Source of the DNA: RUG626 sp964411785
GTDB taxonomy: Bacteria; Bacillota; Clostridia; Oscillospirales; Oscillospiraceae
Direction of reading: 5' to 3'
DNA: 7,115 bases
Assembly: GCA_964411785.1 (NCBI GenBank)
Contig: CAYPMJ010000107.1
Coordinates: forward strand, 1 to 7,115
Of this stretch, positions 1-4,703 are shown piece after piece (position 1 is the first letter of the stretch; each line of letters opens with the position of its first letter). Both the position numbers and the translations under genes were made by a program. The notes under the pieces were generated by a model that was given only the letters and a program-made list of their open reading frames with translations, was not told the origin of the DNA and ran no database searches.

Positions 1-763
1 GGTGAAAGTGCGGACACAGGTTTGAAAACCGTGAGAGCCTCGCGCAGAAGTCCTCCGTCACCGCCCGCGGCTCAAGGGAGCCGAGCCGGAGCCTTGCCCC
101 CGGCGCGCTCTCAAGCGCCGCCTCCACAGCGTCGGTAAGCTTGCTGCCGTCCTTAAGGTCATGCCCATAGGAGGCTATCTCGATGCCTGTGAGAACGATC
201 TCCCTGTATCCGTCGGCCTGGAGCGCCGCCGCCTCACGCCGGATATCGGGGAGCGGCATGGATCGGACGGGCCCGCGGGTGAAGGGAATTATACAATAGG
301 CGCAGAAATTTACACACCCGTCCTCGATTCTCAGAAGCGCCCTTGTCCTGGAGGAGGTGTTCCCCGCCGGGAGATGCTCAAGGCTGCGCCTTGAGAGGGC
401 GTTATCCACATTGAGGATCCTCCGGCGTTGTTCCGACGCCTCCTCAAGCGCGGCGATGAACGACTCATGGCCGCTGCTCCCGAAGACGACATCCGCAAGC
501 TCCGCGGCCTCCTCCCGGCTGCTCTGGGGCCAGCAGCCGCAGACGCCGATCACGGCCCCGGGGTTTAGCCCACGGAGCCTGCGGAGCGCCTGGCGGGATT
601 TCCTTACGGATTCCGCCGTCACGGCGCACGTATTTAGAATCACCGCGTCGCAGCCTGTCTCCTCGGCAGTTACGGTGTGGCCGCGGGATTTAAGCAGCGC
701 TTCCATTGCCTGGGATTCAAACTGGTTGACCTTACAGCCGAGGGTGTGAATATGGATTTTCAT
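1..763 (-). CDS. mtaB: tRNA (N6-L-threonylcarbamoyladenosine(37)-C2)-methylthiotransferase MtaB, N-terminal part (runs off left edge)
   Basis: This is a radical-SAM enzyme of the MiaB/RimO/MtaB family, which converts t6A37 to ms2t6A37 in tRNAs reading ANN codons. Reading the minus strand from the ATG at 763-761 gives 254 uninterrupted codons and no stop before the window edge; full family members are about 430 residues, so roughly 60% is present. The N-terminal methylthiotransferase domain starts with TLGCKVNQFES (Cys10) and adds NTCAVTAE (Cys46) and VCGCWPQ (Cys77), the three ligands of the auxiliary 4Fe-4S cluster. The radical-SAM motif CVNFCAYC gives Cys150, Cys154 and Cys157, followed by IIPFTRGPVRS. 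The visible part ends in LCPHFH, the start of a conserved family motif. TLGCKVNQ favours MtaB over MiaB (usually YGCQMN) and RimO (usually LGCPKN). The start is supported by AAGAGG seven bases upstream and no in-frame upstream ATG. It is divergent from the cysteine desulfurase and shares its promoter region. Confidence 0.93.
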   Translation of the reverse strand, partial: MKIHIHTLGCKVNQFESQAMEALLKSRGHTVTAEETGCDAVILNTCAVTAESVRKSRQALRRLRGLNPGAVIGVCGCWPQSSREEAAELADVVFGSSGHESFIAALEEASEQRRRILNVDNALSRRSLEHLPAGNTSSRTRALLRIEDGCVNFCAYCIIPFTRGPVRSMPLPDIRREAAALQADGYREIVLTGIEIASYGHDLKDGSKLTDAVEAALESAPGARLRLGSLEPRAVTEDFCARLSRFSNLCPHFH

Positions 764-770
764 GGCGATG

Positions 771-776
771 CCTCTT
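771..776 (-). promoter_or_regulatory. Ribosome binding site of mtaB
   Basis: The minus strand reads AAGAGG here, seven bases before the ATG at 763, and it fixes the mtaB start. The same bases overlap the -35 box of the promoter that drives the opposite operon. Confidence 0.6.
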
Positions 777-803
777 GTGAAGATTTGCCTGTTGGTGTAT
801 AAT
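775..803 (+). promoter_or_regulatory. Sigma-70/SigA-type promoter for the plus-strand operon
   Basis: TTGTGA at 775-780 (4 of 6 consensus) and a perfect TATAAT at 798-803 are separated by exactly 17 bases. A start near 810 is expected, giving a leader of about 58 bases before the ATG at 868, too short for the usual SAM, cobalamin or T-box leader elements. This is the only convincing promoter seen for the rightward genes. It was identified by eye only. Confidence 0.7.
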
Positions 804-819
804 GCCAGGGTATTATACA
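796..819. repeat. 8-bp perfect inverted repeat containing both -10 boxes; possible operator
   Basis: The left arm TGTATAAT (796-803) and right arm ATTATACA (812-819) are exact reverse complements around the 8-base spacer GCCAGGGT. Each arm contains a perfect -10 hexamer, one for each strand. The symmetry may simply reflect two good opposed -10 boxes, but its size and placement also suit a dimeric repressor. No regulator gene lies in the window, so an operator role is inference. Confidence 0.5.
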
Positions 820-840
820 TCATTTTCATACCGGATTCAA
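812..840 (-). promoter_or_regulatory. Sigma-70/SigA-type promoter for mtaB
   Basis: On the minus strand TTGAAT (840-835, 4 of 6 consensus) and a perfect TATAAT (817-812) are separated by 17 bases. The expected start is near 805, giving a leader of about 42 bases to the mtaB ATG. The footprint of polymerase here would overlap that of the opposite promoter, so the two are unlikely to be occupied together. Confidence 0.68.
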
Positions 841-855
841 GGTGCATTTCCGGAG

Positions 856-861
856 AAGGAG
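856..861 (+). promoter_or_regulatory. Ribosome binding site of the cysteine desulfurase
   Basis: AAGGAG lies six bases before the ATG at 868, a near-ideal Shine-Dalgarno site that supports this start. Confidence 0.75.
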
Positions 862-867
862 TGATCC

Positions 868-2019
868 ATGACCTGTTACTTCGATAACGCCGCCACAACC
901 AGGGCCTGCCCGGAGGCGGTCAGCGCGGCTGTGGAGGCCATGACGGAGGACTATGGCAATCCGTCCTCAGGGCACGCCCCGGGCAGACGGGCGGCGTCAC
1001 TGCTGCGGGGAAGCCGTGGGAGTGTGGCGGAGGCGCTGGGGGCCTCGGAGGAGGAGGTCTTCTTCACCTCCGGCGGGACTGAGGGGGACAACTGGGCGCT
1101 TCTGGGGGCAGCAAGGGCCGCCTGGAGACATGGAAAGCACCTCATTACAGGAGCTTCCGAACACGACGCCGTGCGAAGGACGGCGAGGCGGCTTGAGTCC
1201 CAGGGCTGGAGCGTCACGTATTTAAGGCCGGATAAATCGGGGAGAGTGCCTGTCCAGGCTGTGGAGGACGCGGTGAGGGAGGATACGTCGGTGGTCTCGC
1301 TCATGCTCGTAAACAATGAGACAGGCGCTGTAAACCCCATCGGGGACATTTTCAGAATGCTCCGGGCAAAGGCTCCGCAGGCGGTACTCCACACGGACGC
1401 GGTGCAGGGATTTCTGAAGGTCCCTTTTACAGCGAGGAGCCTTGGCGCGGATCTCATAACCGTAAGCTCCCACAAGATACACGGGCCAAAGGGCGCGGGA
1501 GCGCTCTATATAAGGCGGGGTGTGCGTCTTGAGGGACTTCTGACAGGCGGCGGGCAGGAGAGGGGCCTCCGCCCGGGCACGGAGGCGATGCCGGCGCTGC
1601 TGGGCTTCGGAGCCGCCGCGAGGGTGGGAAGGGAGCGCTTCGCCGGGAACGTCGCCCGCATGGAGAGCGTAAAGGAGCGCCTACGGGAGGATCTGGCCTC
1701 GGCGCTGCCTGATGCGGTCATCATAGGGTGTCCCGAGGCCCCTCACATCCTCAACGTCTCGCTTCCCGGCTACGGGAGCGAGGTTCTGATGAACGCGCTG
1801 GACGCCGCGGGGATCAGCGTCTCAAGAAGCTCCGCATGCAGAAAGGGAGCGAGGAGCCACGTGCTGGAGGCCATGGGACTTCCGGAGGAGGTCATCGACG
1901 GGGCTCTGAGAGTGAGCCTCTCAGAGTACAGCACACCTGAGGAGGCGGACTACTTTGTGGAGACATTGCGGGATATCGCGATGAGACTGAGAACCAGAAA
2001 GCGCGGTGGGCACGGATGA
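868..2019 (+). CDS. Cysteine desulfurase, NifS/IscS-type class V aminotransferase
   Basis: This PLP enzyme takes sulfur from L-cysteine, giving L-alanine and an enzyme persulfide that feeds Fe-S cluster assembly or tRNA thiolation in the cytoplasm. At 383 residues it has the usual full length. Visible motifs in order: YFDNAATT (4-11), SGGTEGDNWAL (68-78), EHDAV with the cofactor-stacking His99, NNETG (149-153), HTDAVQ with Asp177 and Gln180, SSHKIHGPKG with the PLP-binding Lys203, GGGQERGLRPGTE (227-239), and SSACRKG with catalytic Cys324 followed by SHVLEAMG. The loop between Cys324 and SHVL is 5 residues, versus about 7 in the NifS/IscS pattern I recall. No iscU, mnmA or thiI gene is adjacent, so the sulfur acceptor is unknown and I give no specific symbol. 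It is first in the operon and its stop overlaps the next start by 4 bases (ATGA). Confidence 0.95.
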   Translation: MTCYFDNAATTRACPEAVSAAVEAMTEDYGNPSSGHAPGRRAASLLRGSRGSVAEALGASEEEVFFTSGGTEGDNWALLGAARAAWRHGKHLITGASEHDAVRRTARRLESQGWSVTYLRPDKSGRVPVQAVEDAVREDTSVVSLMLVNNETGAVNPIGDIFRMLRAKAPQAVLHTDAVQGFLKVPFTARSLGADLITVSSHKIHGPKGAGALYIRRGVRLEGLLTGGGQERGLRPGTEAMPALLGFGAAARVGRERFAGNVARMESVKERLREDLASALPDAVIIGCPEAPHILNVSLPGYGSEVLMNALDAAGISVSRSSACRKGARSHVLEAMGLPEEVIDGALRVSLSEYSTPEEADYFVETLRDIAMRLRTRKRGGHG

Positions 2020-3170
2020 GGACGGAGAGACTTTACTATGAGGACAGCCACCTGAGGGCCTTTGATGCCCATGTGACGGACTGCCGGGAGGCGGGCGGAC
2101 ACTATGAGGTGGAGCTTGACCGCACCGCGTTCTTCCCGGAGGGCGGCGGACAGGCAGGTGACCGGGGGGTCATAGATGAAGTGGAGGTTACGGACACGAG
2201 AACGCGCTGCGGCTCTGTTCTTCACTTTACCGGGGAGCCCCTTGCTCCGGGCTCCGCGGTGCATGGGGAGATATCCTGGCAGACGCGGTTTCCGAGGATG
2301 CAGAACCACTCGGCAGAGCACATAGTCTCCGGCCTTGTCTTCAGCCGCTTCGGCTTTCACAATGTGGGGTTCCACATGGGCGGGGACGGCGTTGTGGTGG
2401 ACTTTGACGGCTTCATGACGGATGAGGAGCTGTCCGAGGTGGAGGAGGAGGCAAACGGGGTGGTGACGGATGACCGAGCTGTCACGGCCTTTTTCCCCAG
2501 CCGTGAGGAGCTGGGGAGGCTCAGCTACAGAAGCAAGCTGGACCTTACGGAGGATGTGCGATTAGTCTCAATCGAGGGCTGCGACCTATGCGCGTGCTGC
2601 GCACCACATGTGAAGAGAACCGGGGAGATTGGCGTCATTAAAATCCTTGAGAGTGTCCGGCATAAGGGAGGCGTGCGGCTTCGCATGATTGCGGGGCATG
2701 ACGCCTTTGAGGACTATAGAAGGAAAACGGATGCGCTCTCCCGGGCGTCGGCGCTGCTCTCAGCTCCGCCTGAGATGGTGGCGGAGGCCGTAAGGCGGGT
2801 GCTGAGGGAGAGAGATGAGCTGGATTATACCATGGGCGGGCTTAAAAGGGAGCTTGTGAGCCTCAAGGCGTCGGCGCTTGAAAGAACCGCGGGGAATATG
2901 CTGTTTTTTGAACCGCGGTTTGGCCGCGAGGAGGCGAAGCTTCTCTGCGAGGCTGCACTGCCACTGTGCGGGGGCATATGCGGCGTATTTTTCGGCAGCG
3001 GACAGCTAAGGTACATGCTCATGAGCGGGTCGGTTGATCTGCGTGAGGTGGCAAGATCCATGAGCTCCGCCCTTGGAGGGCGGGGAGGCGGCAGCGCCGG
3101 GGCGGTCTCCGGCATCACCGACGCCTCGGAAGAGGAGATAAGAGCATTTTTCGGAGGTGAGAGAAAATGA
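2016..3170 (+). CDS. AlaX-like alanyl-tRNA editing protein with C-terminal DHHA1 domain
   Basis: This is a stand-alone relative of the AlaRS editing domain, expected to hydrolyse Ser-tRNA(Ala) or Gly-tRNA(Ala) in trans. The 384 residues read in order: a beta-barrel region with FFPEGGGQAGDRG (39-51), the HxxxH zinc motif H98-S-A-E-H102, the second zinc segment with Cys194 and His198 in CCAPHVKRTGEIG, a helical probably coiled-coil stretch (about 235-290), and a DHHA1 domain (about 295-380) with the glycine motif GGRGGGS (354-360). Common AlaX and AlaRS proteins have CGGTH where this has CCAPH; the ligand spacing is kept, so activity is still expected. There is no aminoacylation domain, so it is not a truncated AlaRS. 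Its start overlaps the desulfurase stop by 4 bases, with GGTGG at 2005-2009 as ribosome binding site. The stop again overlaps the next start by 4 bases. The function is assigned from the family; which mischarged tRNA it acts on is inferred. Confidence 0.9.
   Translation: MRTERLYYEDSHLRAFDAHVTDCREAGGHYEVELDRTAFFPEGGGQAGDRGVIDEVEVTDTRTRCGSVLHFTGEPLAPGSAVHGEISWQTRFPRMQNHSAEHIVSGLVFSRFGFHNVGFHMGGDGVVVDFDGFMTDEELSEVEEEANGVVTDDRAVTAFFPSREELGRLSYRSKLDLTEDVRLVSIEGCDLCACCAPHVKRTGEIGVIKILESVRHKGGVRLRMIAGHDAFEDYRRKTDALSRASALLSAPPEMVAEAVRRVLRERDELDYTMGGLKRELVSLKASALERTAGNMLFFEPRFGREEAKLLCEAALPLCGGICGVFFGSGQLRYMLMSGSVDLREVARSMSSALGGRGGGSAGAVSGITDASEEEIRAFFGGERK
3153..3160 (+). promoter_or_regulatory. Strong ribosome binding site of metF
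   Basis: GGAGGTGA is fully complementary to the 16S anti-Shine-Dalgarno tail; the GGAGG core ends nine bases before the metF ATG. It is the strongest site in the operon and lies inside the preceding gene, so metF may be translated strongly in its own right as well as by coupling. Confidence 0.75.
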
Positions 3171-4030
3171 GAATAACAGAGATATATGGCGGGGAGCAGC
3201 TTCCCATCTCCTTTGAGATATTCCCGCCGAAGGGCGAGCTGCGGGTTGAGGAGCTCAGGGCGATGCTGGACGGGATATCGGGTGTGAACCCGTCCTTTGT
3301 GAGCGTCACCTGCTCAGCGGGCGGCTCCGGGAACCGTGGGAACACGGCGAAGCTGGCCGGAATCGTTCAGAACGTGTACGGCGTCCCCGCCATGGCGCAC
3401 TTAACCTGCATGGGCTCCGCCGTTGAGGACATAGAGCGCGACGTCGCGGCAATACGCGCCCAGGGACTCTGCAACGTCCTCGCGCTGCGCGGGGACAAGG
3501 TGGAGGGGGCGGGAGAGTCAGCATTCTCCCACGCCTCAGAGCTCATAGAGTATTTAAGGCGCACCACGGACTTCTGCCTCGGGGCCGGCTGTTACCCGGA
3601 GGGCCACGTGGCCTGTGAGAGCCCTGAGAAGGACATAGAGTACCTCAGGATGAAGGAGGACGCCGGGGCGGACTTCTTCGTAAGTCAGCTCTTTTTTGAT
3701 AACGGCGCGTTTTATCGCTTTGTGGATATGGCAAGGGCAAAGGGAGTGACGCGGCCGATTGAGGCCGGCATCATGCCCTTCATGAAGAAGTCGCAGATAA
3801 CGAGGATGATCTTCCTTTGCGGAGCGTCTCTGCCGGCAAAGGTGGTGCGGCTGCTGTGGCGGTATGAGAACGATGAGGAGAGCCTTGTGAAGGCGGGACT
3901 TGAGTACGCGGCGGAGCAGCTGCTGGACATTGCGCAAAGCGGCGCGGCGGACGGTGTGCATCTCTACTGCATGAACAGGCCGGGCGTCGCCGTGTACGAG
4001 ACGGGAGTTTTGCGCAGTGCCGGATTCTGA
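3167..4030 (+). CDS. metF: 5,10-methylenetetrahydrofolate reductase
   Basis: This flavoprotein reduces 5,10-methylene-tetrahydrofolate to 5-methyl-tetrahydrofolate, the methyl donor for MetH two genes downstream. At 287 residues it matches the compact bacterial single-domain TIM barrel (E. coli MetF is 296). Visible motifs: SFEIFPPK (15-22) with the catalytic-type Glu17, VTCSAGGS (47-54), AHLTC (77-81), LALRGD (105-110) with the folate-binding-type Asp110, GCYPEGH (141-147), ADFFVSQLFFDN (168-179), GIMPF (201-205), and HLYCMNR (265-271), the usual near-C-terminal motif. No metV-like partner is seen in the window. The ATG overlaps the previous stop by 4 bases, and the 3' end overlaps the next gene by 14 bases. 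Confidence 0.96.
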   Translation: MRITEIYGGEQLPISFEIFPPKGELRVEELRAMLDGISGVNPSFVSVTCSAGGSGNRGNTAKLAGIVQNVYGVPAMAHLTCMGSAVEDIERDVAAIRAQGLCNVLALRGDKVEGAGESAFSHASELIEYLRRTTDFCLGAGCYPEGHVACESPEKDIEYLRMKEDAGADFFVSQLFFDNGAFYRFVDMARAKGVTRPIEAGIMPFMKKSQITRMIFLCGASLPAKVVRLLWRYENDEESLVKAGLEYAAEQLLDIAQSGAADGVHLYCMNRPGVAVYETGVLRSAGF

Positions 4031-4703
4031 TTACCACATAGACGAGGACGAGCTCCTCCGAAGCCTTGGCCGCAAGGGCCACAAGGTTGATGAGACGCTC
4101 ATTGAGAGGGCCAGGGCCATGGGAGAAAGGTGCCTTGCGGTGTCGGACCCCAGGGGCGTCTTTCGCATCTTTCCCTTAAGCGAGACGGCGGAGGGCATGG
4201 AGCTTGAAGGGACGGGCATCGTGCTTCGCGGTGAGGACATACGAAGACACATGCATGGCGCTGTCAGCTGCGGAGTTCTGGCGGTGACGCTGGGCATGGG
4301 GCCGGAGCGGGAGCTGCGGAGGCTGTCCTGCGGGAGCGTCACGGACGAGCTTCTTTTCAATGCCGCCTGTACGCTTCTTGTGGAGCAGGAGGCGGACAGG
4401 TGCGAACGGGATATGCGAAGGGAGGCAAAGGGCCTTTTCGGCACCACGCGCTTCAGCCCGGGGTACGGGGATCTGCCCCTTTCGCATCAGCCGGAGCTGC
4501 TGGCGATTCTTGATGCGGGGCGGAGGCTTGGCATAAGTCTGACGGAGGACTGCCTCATGCTGCCGCGAAAGAGCGTCACCGCGGTGCTGCCGCTGTTTGA
4601 CAAAGCGGCGGACACAGATGCTAAGGAGGTCTGCGAGATGTGCTTGAGCAGGGAGAGCTGCGAACTTAGAAAGGCGGGTGTGTTCTGTGGCGGGAGGACC
4701 TGA
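4017..4703 (+). CDS. Stand-alone methionine synthase (cobalamin-dependent) reactivation protein
   Basis: This 228-residue protein corresponds to the C-terminal SAM-binding activation domain that is fused to MetH in E. coli. Its expected role is to bind MetH carrying inactive cob(II)alamin and provide SAM for reductive re-methylation. The key segment is RFSPGYGDLPLSHQPEL (145-161), equivalent to the RPAPGYPACP region of MetH, followed by LMLPRKSVTAV (180-190), equivalent to the family's P..SVSG stretch. The C-terminus adds Cys206, Cys209, Cys215 and Cys224 (C-x2-C-x5-C-x8-C), which E. coli MetH lacks as far as I recall and which could bind metal. The start is a GTG inside metF with GGGAG at 4003-4007 nine bases upstream. 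It sits directly before a MetH that has no activation domain of its own, which strongly supports the call. Thermotoga maritima has a comparable split arrangement, from memory. Confidence 0.88.
   Translation: MPDSDYHIDEDELLRSLGRKGHKVDETLIERARAMGERCLAVSDPRGVFRIFPLSETAEGMELEGTGIVLRGEDIRRHMHGAVSCGVLAVTLGMGPERELRRLSCGSVTDELLFNAACTLLVEQEADRCERDMRREAKGLFGTTRFSPGYGDLPLSHQPELLAILDAGRRLGISLTEDCLMLPRKSVTAVLPLFDKAADTDAKEVCEMCLSRESCELRKAGVFCGGRT
4670..4677 (+). promoter_or_regulatory. Ribosome binding site deciding the metH start
   Basis: AAAGGCGG, one mismatch from AAAGGAGG, ends nine bases before the GTG at 4687 but directly abuts the GTG at 4678. Spacing therefore favours 4687. The site lies in the 3' end of the reactivation gene. 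Confidence 0.5.

Noticed and set aside
161..749. Two plus-strand open frames (161-394 and 357-749)
   Set aside because: They lie antisense to mtaB, whose conserved cysteine motifs are unmistakable on the minus strand; the plus-strand translations resemble no family I know and have no good ribosome binding sites.
831..853. Possible hairpin CCGGA / TCCGG in the operon leader
   Set aside because: Only five base pairs around a 13-base loop and no U-tract; too weak to call a terminator or attenuator.
951..1475. Long minus-strand open frame opposite the cysteine desulfurase
   Set aside because: Composition-driven shadow in GC-rich DNA; serine- and alanine-rich translation without recognisable motifs.
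2016..3170. Truncated alanyl-tRNA synthetase
   Set aside because: There is no aminoacylation domain in any frame upstream, and the protein has its own start and ribosome binding site, as expected for a stand-alone AlaX-type editor.
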